From contig JAFMSR010000016.1 in the NCBI GenBank assembly GCA_022818135.1, positions 8,175,149 through 8,239,148 on the forward strand: a stretch of DNA of 64,000 nt, given 5' to 3'. Positions 44,799-55,347 of the stretch are shown here, piece after piece. The stretch comes from Saxidomus purpurata (Eukaryota; Mollusca; Bivalvia; Venerida; Veneridae). The stretch's first letter is position 1. The number at the start of each line of letters is the position of its first letter. A program made the position numbers and the translations under genes. The notes under the pieces were generated by a model. That model saw only the letters and a list, made by a program, of their open reading frames with translations, was not told the origin of the DNA and made no database searches.

Positions 44799-47700
44799 AA
44801 AATGATGCGCGAGAATTCTGAGGTCATCATTGCAATGTCGTAGTTATCATCAGTGTCGTTTTCATTTTATGCTGCTGTGCATACATGCTTAACAAGACCA
44901 GACTCCGTACTCGCAGTCATCAAGTCGAACATCTTCAGGTTTCACCTCTAACTCGACGAGAGCACCGTATTACAGGTAATTAAAAACTAAATATTGAGAT
45001 AGTCTCAACTTTCTTACGTTTTCCGCGGGACCGGACGGGTTGGCTATACAGATATCAGAGAATGGACCAGACATTAACTAACACACATTTCAAAATATAC
45101 ACATATTTGCGATCTGATTACAATCCTTTGTGGCATGTGACAATCTCAAATCTACTTTGCTTATGTGCTGTATTTATACTCATCGGTTGCAAAACAAAGA
45201 GAGTGTGGACACACGGAATCGCGAATCGAATGTTAAAACGAATCTATTTTTATTAGTTCACCGAGTAACGGATGCTCAAAGAACACAAGAGCTATTGTGA
45301 TCGCCTGGTTTCTGTCTGTCTGTCTGTCTGTCTGTCTGCTTTCCCCTCTTTTCCGCCTCTTCACTTTTTCCCTCTTTTTTTTTCTTGTTGCCTTCTCATT
45401 TTTTTGGAATTTTTCCTGTCAGAATGAGCGTCGTGGTACAATCTAGGTGGAATTCTAATATGGGTCTTCTTGTGTCAATAACTAAGTCACCAGGTCAGAT
45501 CATAGGAAAACATTTTGTATTCTAGGACGTTGCATTTTTTATTGGATCTTCATGAAATGAGTGTCTTGATAAAATCTACACCGAGTTTGAAAATACAGTG
45601 ATCTCGGATCAGGAACTAGGTCACAAGGTCAAATCATAGAATAATCTTGTGTATGCAATAGAGGCTGCATTTTTTATTGGATCTTAGTGTAACTTGGTCA
45701 CAATGAGTGTCTTGATGAAATCTAGGTCAATTTGGAATATGGGTCATATCAGTAACTATGTCACCTAGGCAAATAGAAGGAAAACATGCTTACACTCGAG
45801 GGGCCACATTTGACCCCCAATCACCATGAAAATTTGTTAGAATGATTGACTCGATGATTTCTAGGCCATGTTCGTAACTGAACAAACGGGGGTGGAAAAC
45901 TGGGCAAGAAAGCCAATAAAAAGAAAACCTTTTTTTCCCCCCTCAGGGCCCCCTTTTTTACCCCCAATTTGATTAAAATTGGTCAAAAATTTTTTTGTGG
46001 TTTTTTTTTTTCATCCTCCCCCTCCTCCATTAGTCCCAAAAAAAAAAAAAAAAAAAAAAGTTCGTGGCATCGTAAAGGATAAAAAAGGGGGAAAAAAAAA
46101 AAAAAAAAACAAAAAAAAAAAAAACCCCCCCCCCCAACCACAAACCAAAAACCAAAACCCAAAAAAAAAAAAAAAAAATGCAAATTGGGCGTGGTGTTCT
46201 AAAACCCCCCACAACAAAAAAAAAGAACAAAAAAAAAAAAAAAAAAGCTTGTGAACACGATAGAGGCTATACTTTGCATTCAGTCATCATAAAAATGTAT
46301 CAGAATATTTTTCTTGATGAGCAATGTCACTAAGGTGAGCGATATAGGGCCATCACGGCCCTCTTGTTTTTAATTTCAGAATGCACCAGTAAAGACCGGC
46401 TGGGATATATCACCAAATTTAGTTAGGTCAACCATTGGTGTTAATTTCAACCAGTGGAGAAAACCAGATAGCAAATGGGGCCAAGGAGAATGGGATACAT
46501 TTTCCGAAGATTTACGTAAATAAAGCTTTTACATTTTCCGAAGATTTTAAATAAAGCTTTTACATTATCCGCAGGTCTTACGTAAATAAAGCTTTTACAT
46601 TTTCCGAAGATTTACGTAAATAAAGCTTTCACATTTTTCGAAGAATAAGATACTCTATTAAATTGTAGTTGCCACTAAGTTAGCGACGCCGTTGGAGCTT
46701 GCATACCAGCGACAAATCAGTAACCACTGACTGGACTAAGGTCGGGTTCGAATATGGGTCATATATCTGATCAAAAACTAGGTCACCATGTCAAATCATA
46801 GGTAAACCTTATGTATGCTGCATTTTTGATTGGATCTCCGTGTCTTGATTAATTCTAAGTCGAGTTCGAGTATAGGTAATCTCGGATCGATAATTAGGTC
46901 ACCAGGTCAAATAAAGCTTGTTAACATGATAGAGCACATTCATGATCAGAAAACATTTCTTGATTAGCAATGTCACTCATGTGAGCGATATAGGGCTATC
47001 ATCGCCTTCTTGTTTTATAGAACTTCTTACTGTGAAATGAGATAATATAAGTAATTAGACGTGAATTAATTGAATTTCAGATGGGTTTGACTTGAAGTCG
47101 GTTGCCTGGAAACGCGCAACAACTGCTGTAGATGCTGTCCTGGGGATGCTGCTGCAAGAAATCAAGAAAGAGGCCAAGCAGTATTCTGGACTTTGCATTG
47201 ATAAATTTGTCAGACAAGGTAATCTGCTAAATCACGTCCATTTGAACACAGTGAGTAGCAGATGAACTTGTGCACAGTATCTGGTTACAGCTACCAGATT
47301 TAACAAACTTCCTTCCTCCTTTTTGCGACAAAGATTTATAAGAATGGGCAGATAATCACAAAATAGGTCGGCCTTCTTGCCTTCGGTAGGCTCTGATACA
47401 ACACAAGAAAAACCACCCCCATGGCTTTACGGTTTATTTAGTGAAACTTGAATTCATAATGCAAGAAAAAGATGTGCCTATACAGTACCTAAGTTGTGGG
47501 CTTTCTGGTTTTCTGGGAGAAGATTTTCAAAGTTCCTTCTATATAAGTGTATGCAACACAGAGCCAATTTTGACCACAGAGCCATTTTGACCACAGGGGA
47601 CATGGTTTGAATAAACTTAGCAGAGGGCCAATAGACGAGATCCACTTATCAAATTGGTCTTCTGGGTCTCCTTCCGCTTTTGCCCGCCCGGCCTAACTTA

Positions 47701-49845
47701 AGTCTAACAGCACCGGGTTAAGCCGAAGACGACGGAGGACGGACAGGATACTGGATGCCCGGAGACCGAGAGCCATGCCCCGGACATGCGGCTTTATAGG
47801 ACCGGACCATTCTGAAACAGCCTCCGGGACAATTCTGTAAGTAAATAACATACACTCTTGTGCATTTTCTAACAGGAAGTTCGAGAGAAGGATTGAAGGT
47901 ATCAGAGGCAGACGAATTTGATGCGCTGTTATTGTTCCGGATTGAAGGCGTAGATTTCAAGGTACATTGTAGTTATTTTAGTGCTTGTTATATAGGCATA
48001 TACTGTAAAAGTAAGCAATCAGCCATACAATTCAGAAGAGGGCGACACTTGTATTGCAACACGCAGTAATAAGTTCAGGCAGTTCATGTAAGAGGCGAGA
48101 TCAAGATTCGTCTGCATCGGTCATGAAGCCTTTACAAGGTAGAGAATAGCGGCTGAGTATAGGGGGATATCTGGCTGTAACTTACATCCATGTATTGATG
48201 TATTGAACAAGGTCTGTTTATGGAATTAGTTCTTGTTTTTGTCTGATTCTCTGTAATGTTTGTCTTGTTAGTTCACCTACCAGTGTTTCTGTTATTTCTT
48301 ACCTTTAAGAAATACTTTAAATATTTATTTTAGAACTGATGAAGAATAGTAACATTTTGACATTGGAAAGGTCACCATTTAAAACCAACGGTACTAATTA
48401 CATGCATGTATCATTTACACTAATAAGGTACAACATCTGAAAGATAGCGAAAACTGGACGTTACCAGAGTTCGGCAATCTTGTGGCTGACGGTTTTACAC
48501 AAAGCAGTTTTAAATGGAGATACCAAAACCTTTACAAAGACGATGTGTTTTCATTCAATGGTGGGATGAACAGGGTCTTTTTAAACTCAAGAAACCTGCA
48601 AGAAAAAGTGTTCAAGTCTATCATCATGAAGGCGGCTAACAGTGTTGAGGACAGAGTCAATACACCACAATCTCGTGCAGAGTTTGATTTTTCTATACGA
48701 AAGTTTAGGATCAATCCGCCATCCATAAATATTGAAATAAAACTGGTAGAGAAACACGGTTACTATGACTACAGCAGCCACTTGCGTAATACCTTCCGTG
48801 GCGAAAGTTTGTTGCAGTCCGCAGTAGAAACTGTAATCGACGTAGACATCGTACCAGGTAAATCTAAATAAGAGTTTGCAAATTGTTTCATTATCCTTTT
48901 AATAGTGCATAATTGGTATCTAAAGATACATTGAAAATACTCATTTAGAAGACTATAATATTAGCGGGAACATGCAGTTGTTCATGTAGGTTTTGCAGAT
49001 GGTCATAGTTCGAAACCGTAGCAAGATACACATATTATAAGACTTTTATTTATTGAAAAAGTAGTTAAAGTTTTATCAAAAAGGTAGTTGAAATTAAACT
49101 TTTTGTTTGTTGCATTTTAGGTTTGGAAATAGCTATGGATACAGTTCCTGATCCGACAGATTGGAACATGACAATGAAATGCCCTAAATACGCCGTTTTC
49201 AAGTGGTTTACCGACAATCAGCCAGCAGCTTCCCGCTATGATAGCCCACCTGATATATTGTGGCGCGTTTGTAGCTCAGGGTACGAGAAGCACGTGCTGG
49301 ATGTGTCACGTGGTTCAAAAGAAGAATGCTACATCGTCACTGCTTTGCGGATCATGAAGCGAGAATTTCGGACACGGAAAACGATGACATTTGCACCACT
49401 ACAGATATTTACAGTCCTGCGATCTTACCATCTGAAGCATATTGCATTCTACTGTATTCTCTACCTTATTATCATCAACAAAGAGAAACAAATAACCATT
49501 GTTAACAACATGAAATTATCCGGTGTTAAAGAAGCACTTGCCTATTTCCTAGATTTTCTAGAAGTTTGTCTAGAGGAACGAAGGCTGCCGCATTTCTTTC
49601 ACGCCAATGATTTACTCGTTTATATGTTCCCAGATTACAAAGTCGGAGAGCGAAGCCTACGGTATGATTTATTTACGGGAAAGTCTGAAGATGCCTTGTG
49701 GCAAGCAGAACTATCTTTCAGAACACTAAAGTCTGAAATAAAAAGTCAGTATTGTAGGAACGTGTACACTTCCGGTGAATTTTCCAGGGCATTTAGAGAA
49801 TTCGTGAATGCAGGAAAGTACTATACGGAGAGAGGACACTGGTGA
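44799..49845 (+). CDS. cGLR gene D: cGAS-like (Mab-21) nucleotidyltransferase, 5' incomplete and exon 2 disrupted
   Basis: Exon 2 at 44799-44975; exons 3-7 at 46380-46515, 47081-47218, 47876-47961, 48428-48857 and 49121-49845. Exons 3-7 are open (505 codons with stop), with GSSREGLKVSEADEFD and IDVDIVPG intact and the full Mab-21 C-terminal domain. Exon 2 is recognisable by its membrane helix (FILCCCAYML), but it contains several single-base differences that break the frame, including an in-frame TAG in the helix. Exon 1 is not found and is probably in the gap. The exon 6 acceptor is AAG instead of TAG. The exon 3 donor is multiplied (46497-46647). Either a recent pseudogene or a real gene with poor base calls beside the gap. 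Otherwise the role is as for gene C, its closest paralog. Confidence 0.75.
45316..45340 (+). repeat. Short (GTCT)n microsatellite
   Basis: Six or so GTCT units followed by a pyrimidine-rich tract to 45410, in intron 2 of gene D. Confidence 0.8.
45420..46370 (+). repeat. Dispersed bivalve-type tandem repeat ending in GGGCC hairpin (intron 2, gene D)
   Basis: Paralogous to 32870-33479: same units, a DR2-type AGGTCA pair at 45618-45631, and the terminal GAGCGATATAGGGCCATCACGGCCC just before the exon 3 acceptor. Its middle is replaced by the low-quality tract at 45890-46250. Confidence 0.75.
45890..46250. other. Homopolymer-rich low-quality tract
   Basis: Long runs of A, T, C and G (up to about 21 A, and about ten C) that look like a distorted copy of the surrounding repeat: GGGCCCCCTTTTTTACCCCC where neighbours read GGGGCCACATTTGACCCCC. 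This suggests unreliable base calls. Open frames here (poly-Lys and poly-Phe) are meaningless. Confidence 0.8.
46497..46647 (+). repeat. 34-bp tandem repeat containing the exon 3 splice donor of gene D
   Basis: Four units of 31-35 bp plus a partial fifth (46497-46530, 46531-46561, 46562-46596, 46597-46630, 46631-46647), each starting ACATTTTCCGAAGATTTAC or close to it. The first unit holds the used donor (TTTAC/GTAAAT at 46515/46516); units 3 and 4 hold copies of it. Gene C has one unit at most. Confidence 0.85.
46740..47015 (+). repeat. Dispersed tandem repeat copy (intron 3, gene D)
   Basis: Paralog of 33690-33962, with an AGGTCA direct repeat at 46896-46909 and the terminal GTGAGCGATATAGGGCTATC segment. 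Confidence 0.7.
47219..47875. other. Intron 4 of gene D
   Basis: 657 bp, much shorter than in gene C (2.9 kb). It lacks the SINE and the 35.3-kb duplication seen there. No other feature seen. Confidence 0.5.
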
Positions 49846-51727
49846 AACAATAGAAAAAGAAGAACGTTTCGTGTTTTAGCTCACCTGACCTACTGGTCCA
49901 TGGTGAGCTTTTAAGATCGATGAATGCCTGTCGTCTGCTGTCTGTCGTCCATAAGTCCGTCGTCCATAATTCCTTCAATGACTTCATGGTATATCATCAA
50001 ACTTGGCAAGAAGCGTTCTGTAAGCTCAAATGATGCAGGGTTGTTGTACGATATGGAGGCCCGAGCTTAAAATGGAAACATCTTTGAACATCTTCTAATC
50101 AAAACCATAAAACTCAGAGCTTAGATATTTTGTAAACAGCATTCCCTCGTGGTCCTCTACCATTAGTATGTTCAAATCATGCCCATGAGGTCAAAATGTA
50201 TATAGGTTAATCTTCTTGTCTTAAACCGCAAGCTTAGATGTTTGACTTGTAGCATTGTCAACTTGATCAAGTTTCTTCAAATTATACCTCTGTGGTCCTA
50301 GGGGTTACATACATGTACATGAATATGTAAATATTAGAAACTACTCTTGACAAAAAGACAGAGATCTAAATAATTTGTGTGTAGAAAAGCCTAGTGGTCC
50401 TGAACAAGTTTGATCAAATTGACCACGCCCTGTATGTTTTATGTTTTACATAGACTATTAACAGAAAAACTATTAAAGATAAAATGTTTGAAAGAATTGA
50501 CCAAATTTTTTCAAAATTATTTCACAAATCTGGGGTCAAGGTCACTGTTTTAAAATTACAATCGCTGTTACAAAAAAAAATACAAAAACAGTTTATGGTC
50601 AAACACTTTGATCGACATATTTTGAAACTGGCTTGCGGTAGGTACATAACAATGTTTGAGTTCATATCTGGATGTTTAAATTTATGGTGTGTTGGACTTT
50701 GTGACCTTGGCGTGAAGGGTAACGGTACTCCGGTGGGCGATATAGGGCTATTGCAGTTCTCTTGTCTTAAATATAAACCTGGTGAGAAGTTTATTGTGAT
50801 AGTGCATACAACTAAATTCTGACAACTGCAAAAGGGTCATTATCAGGCTGAGAGCATTAGAAGAACATATACAAGTAGGTGAGTGATTTGCCGAAGACAT
50901 CGGGCCGCTTCTGCAGCCCGCTATATTTAGAACGGCATGTAAGTGAAGTAGTGAATAGTTCTTTGCACACGTTTAGAAAGTATTCAGTTTTTATTGTTTA
51001 CTGAATGTGCTTAGTCTTGATGCCAGGCATCAACATTTGACTTGTCTCATGTGTTACATTTTCTTTTTCAAACAATAAATTTAAGTGTTGGTATCATCAG
51101 TTATAGTCATTGCTTTTTAGGTAAAAGCTGTAATATGCGGAACATTTTTTCTCATGTTACAAAAAAGTAGGAAGCTGTCTCTCGAAAGGAGAAAAAAATG
51201 AATTGAATTGGGAATCAAGTTAACACACTGCTCTAAAGCCCGCTGTGATACTTTTGTATCACAGTTGCCTTGTTAATTCTCGTTCTAGGAAAAAATCAAA
51301 GTCCCATTACCTCTTTGAATACTAGTACTCTTTTATAGAATAATGAATCATGTTACATATTGAGTCTAGTACTCTAAACATTGTCGACGACGTATACCTT
51401 TCTTTCATAGTTTTGACGTTTTTTTACGAAAAGGCTTAGTCAGTCTCTTTACAATATAATGCGCGTTCTTTATAGCTACATGCACTTTCAATTTAAAAGC
51501 AACATTATTAATGTTATGACAAGTAAATCCAGAAATGAACTCTTTAAATTTAAGCCAAAGTTTATGTATTTTGCATATATTTAGTAATTAGCTTACTCGT
51601 AGTATTTGGACATCATGCGAATAGTATTCAGCTAGATAGATATGTGATATATTTGCCATTTTCAGTTAGTTCCTATCAAAAATGCTTGTTAACTTCGTGC
51701 GATAGAGGATGATTTTGTGGTGGTTAC

Positions 51728-52191
51728 TGTAGGGTTAACGCAAGTTTTTTCGTGTTATAACATCTGCAGAATCCCGAGGGATGGTTGGTGCCCGAGCCCG
51801 TGAGGGCGAGGGCACCAACATATCCCGAGGGTTTCTGCAGGTGTTATAACACGAAAAAACGTTCGTTAGCGCTATTCTAGCATAAATAGCATAAAAAAAT
51901 CATAAAAATAAAAATGAAACGCTGTTACTGGTACGACGTTCAATAATGCGCGGGACAACGTCCGTGTTGTTTACGTCATATTTATGACGTCGCCAGCGGT
52001 TTTTAAGCCCGGCACTGTTGACACCGTATATGATGTAAGACTTGGGAGAGGTCCATTGTTTACAATGGCCCTGTACTGCGCATAAATGAAAACGGGTTAT
52101 AACGGCACGTGAATCTCCCCGTTAACACACGTTTTTTCTCCTGTTAAAACACCGGCAAAATGGGCAAAAACAGCACATTTTATGCTAGAAT
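51728..52191. mobile_element. Foldback element inserted in the D-side copy
   Basis: About 464 bp absent from the first copy (empty site GGTTATTGTTGAAT at about 42253-42266). It contains an imperfect hairpin with arms GTTAACGCAAGTTTTTTCG... and ...CGAAAAAACGTTCGTTAGC around CCCGAGGG-rich sequence. Short TG or similar flanking duplication. No ORF. Confidence 0.7.
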
Positions 52192-52914
52192 GTTGAATAA
52201 ACTTAATTTCATTGTAATTTAAAATGTGTGTGTTATAAACCTACTTATGAATGTGATATTTGATACCAACTTAATAATGTGTATCAATTTATTATTGATT
52301 TATTTGAAATACATATCTTTTTACATACATGACTCTCTATGGCATGTCAACAATATCAAGGCCCTAATACGAGAAAAGCACTTTTCCCTTTTTCTCTTCC
52401 TTTGTTTTTGGTGTGCATTTCATTGCCTATTACATATTTTAAAACATGTGTGTATCGTTATAATCTGCATATCATTGCGTAATGTCATATGTCTTTCATA
52501 CATCATGGTGTTGTCATGCATTGCTTATACACTTTTCCTAATAAAATCTATGTATCTATGTAATAACACTCAATTTTGCCGATATGTTTTTTTTTGTGTT
52601 ATATAAGAGCTTCAATGTAATACGGAAAAAGAAAATCAACGCACTAATAGTTTAAAAATCATTATCGGCATGTTTCCGGCGTATTTGGTCATGTATTTTT
52701 AGAGTTTTATCGTTGGTGCCGGATAATCCATATGACCAACGCCATTATGAAATAGTTATATTAGGTTATGAAGAATAGTGCAAGATACACAAGGCGTCCC
52801 GTGCTGGACAGAGACACCCTCTGGTTCTTTAACATGCCCGCAGTACAGCACCGATACATCGGACCTCGGTTTTAGGTCTCATCCGAAAGACCATTAAGTA
52901 TGTCCGTGGAAGAG

Positions 52915-52973
52915 CAGGGGGTCAAACCTGCGATCACTGGATTTTAGTCCAGCGCGTTAACCATAAGACTACC
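52915..52973 (-). repeat. tRNA-like sequence 1, duplicate
   Basis: Same as 42971-43030 (B-box GGTTTGACCCC, A-box TGGTTAACGCGC). Confidence 0.45.
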
Positions 52974-53342
52974 GGATATACCGGGTCATAACGATAGACC
53001 AATCGCAATGCATAAAGTGTATGAGTAATTAGTACAGTGTATAAACTGTCATACGAGAAAACGCGGCACTATATATATAATAAAACTTAAAATATTTTGT
53101 GACGTTAAAGAAAACTCAATCATTAAAGAAAAGTCCTACTTGTAAGTTCTCATTTTCAACGAGCACATCGTGCAGTAAAAAGAAGATCTTACAAGAAAGT
53201 CTGGACTTTAAACAGTAATTAATTTGAACGCCGACAAAAACGTCACTATTGTACTGACGTGTGTTAACGTCGATTAACGTCATATAAAAGACGTACAAGT
53301 CATAGCAACATAAGAGAGGCGCGATATTCAGTACAACATATA

Positions 53343-53790
53343 GAGGATAATTGTTGGTTTCGGTGTAAGATCATGTTATAATTTCACCGAGTGAGCACCA
53401 AAAGTGATATTTTCACGAGTGGCGCAGCCACGAGTGAAAATAACAACTTTTGGTGTTCACGAGTGAAATTAACGTGATATTACACCGATACCAACAATTT
53501 TTCTGTTTATTTTATGGTTAAAACTCTACTTTTATTGAGTTTGTTTCTACAAAATATCGAAAATCGCGGGAAACGTCACCAGAAACATAGCGCAAATGAC
53601 GTCATTTAAACGACGTCATCGTCGCATGGTTTCCAGCATTAATTACGCTCGGTATACTTTTTGACGTAAATCCGGGTTAAAGATTGCAAAACAGTGAAAA
53701 ATAAAAATGGTAATCCACTGTTTCAAAACTGTGGATTATCACTTTTATTTCACTGAGAAAACTCTATAATTCACTGAAAAACATAAAATA
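53343..53790. mobile_element. Hairpin-bearing element replacing sequence in the D-side copy
   Basis: Absent from the first copy (about 43385-43490 there). Core palindrome near 53392-53465: GTGAGCACCAAAAGTGATAT...CACGAGTG-GCGCAGC-CACGAGTG...ACTTTTGGTGTTCAC, with outer arms GTTGGTTTCGGTGTAA / TTACACCGATACCAAC-like. Non-coding MITE type. Confidence 0.65.
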
Positions 53791-54280
53791 AAGTATTTTA
53801 TTTATCAAACTTTGAAATTCATTTTAATCTAAATTTATATGTAGTATTTATCGTGATGTTGGTTTACTGTAGGCCAATACTCTAGAGGGCGCCATTCTGT
53901 AAGAATCCCGATATGCTCTGAGTTACATTTATGTGAATTTTTTAATACAAAGCCGGTTTCCATTTCAAAATCCTAGCCGATTACCAGCAACCACCTCTGT
54001 GAATCCTTGGCGGGTCAAGGCCTGAGTCATGGTACACCGGCATTACCTGGCTTTTCTCATTGCGGGCGATTTTTACCGGGGCATGTGACTAACGATAGAC
54101 CAATCATAATGCATAAAGAATGTGTGTTATACAAAAAATATCATTGCAAAACAAGTCCTTACATTTTAGATTAATAGCTCTGGAGACACATTCCAGATGG
54201 AATCAACCTCGAATAGCGAGAGGCAATTTGGAATTATGTGTGTATTGCTTCACAGCCTAAGGGCACTACCGGCATGGCTA

Positions 54281-54347
54281 TGGTAGGGATCGAACCTGGA
54301 ACTCTTCTATGCTGAAGCGAACGCGCTACCACTGAGCCACGGTGGCT
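54281..54347 (-). repeat. tRNA-like sequence 2, duplicate
   Basis: Same as 43952-44017, with one extra G in the B-box region. Confidence 0.45.
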
Positions 54348-54569
54348 GCATGAATGATTAATCATATTAGTACAAACTTTCATACGACAAAACGCGGCTC
54401 TAAACTTAAAATGTTTCGTGACTCTTAAGAAAACTTAATCCTTAAAGAAAAGTCCTGCTTGTAAGTTTTCATTCTCAAAAAGCACATTTTGTAGTAAAAA
54501 GAAGATCTAACAAGAAAGTCTGGATTTTAAACAATGATTAATTTGAACGCCGACAAAGATGTCACTATT

Positions 54570-54669
54570 GTACTGACTTGTTAACGACGTTTTACGTCAT
54601 ATTAAACTTGACGTAAAACGTCATTAAACAACTTAAATATGACGTAAAACGTCGTTAACACGTCAGTAC
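54570..54669. repeat. Strong inverted repeat at the duplicate of the gap edge
   Basis: Arms of about 34 bp (GTACTGACTTGTTAACGACG... and ...CGTCGTTAACACGTCAGTAC), with an internal ACGTAAAACGT third copy in the loop. The first segmental copy is broken by the N gap at the matching base. Confidence 0.85.
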
Positions 54670-55347
54670 AAACGTCGGACGTACAAGTCATAGCAACATA
54701 AGAGAAGCGAGATATTCAGTACAGCAAATGTTTTATAACGGCGATCAGTGACAAAATAGCATGGAAACAAAGAGACCAGTGGTATAAACCAAATCTAATT
54801 TACAACATTCAATGTAGTGAGTACTTGTATTCTATTTATTTAAGTTTGATATTCATTTTAATGCTTATTTAGAAGTAGCCTTTCTTCTAAATACATTGAT
54901 TTACTGTAAGTCAATACTTTTGTATGAATCCCGACATGCCTATGGGCCTACTATTCCACGCCGTCGACAAATCAAGGAATTTCACGGAAATCTGATAAAA
55001 TTTGTAATTTGTTTTTCCGTACCCATCCGTGATTTATAATACTTTCCCTTAAATGATCCGTGTTTTTGTGACATGATTTGATGAAAATGATCCGTGATTT
55101 GTAGCATTTTTCCGTAAATAATCCGTGTTTATAGATTTCCGTAATCCGTGATTTCCGTAATTTAATTGTTACCTCCGCTATTCCATTCATGTGAAGTTTT
55201 GATGACAAAACCGATTTCCATTTCAAAATCTTACCCGTACTTCGGTGAATCCTTGGAGGATCAAGACCTATGAGTAATGGTACATGAGCGTTACCTGACT
55301 TTTCTTATATAGATGTGTCCAATTTCCATGCAATATTTATAATACAG
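54670..55347. other. Intergenic region after the duplicated flank
   Basis: Contains repeats of TCCGTGATTT / TTCCGTAA (54960-55170, about seven degenerate copies). No gene supported. Confidence 0.5.

Larger units (their letters stand above)
49866..54596. repeat. 3' flank of gene D, second copy of the segmental duplication
   Basis: Colinear with 40378-44269 apart from two extra hairpin elements (51728-52191 and 53343-53790). It continues past the point where the first copy is cut by the gap. Confidence 0.8.

Noticed and set aside
44245..44805. Open frames of 173-186 codons
   Set aside because: They are almost entirely the run of N.
45979..46254. Poly-Lys and poly-Phe open frames
   Set aside because: They arise from homopolymer runs in a low-quality tract.
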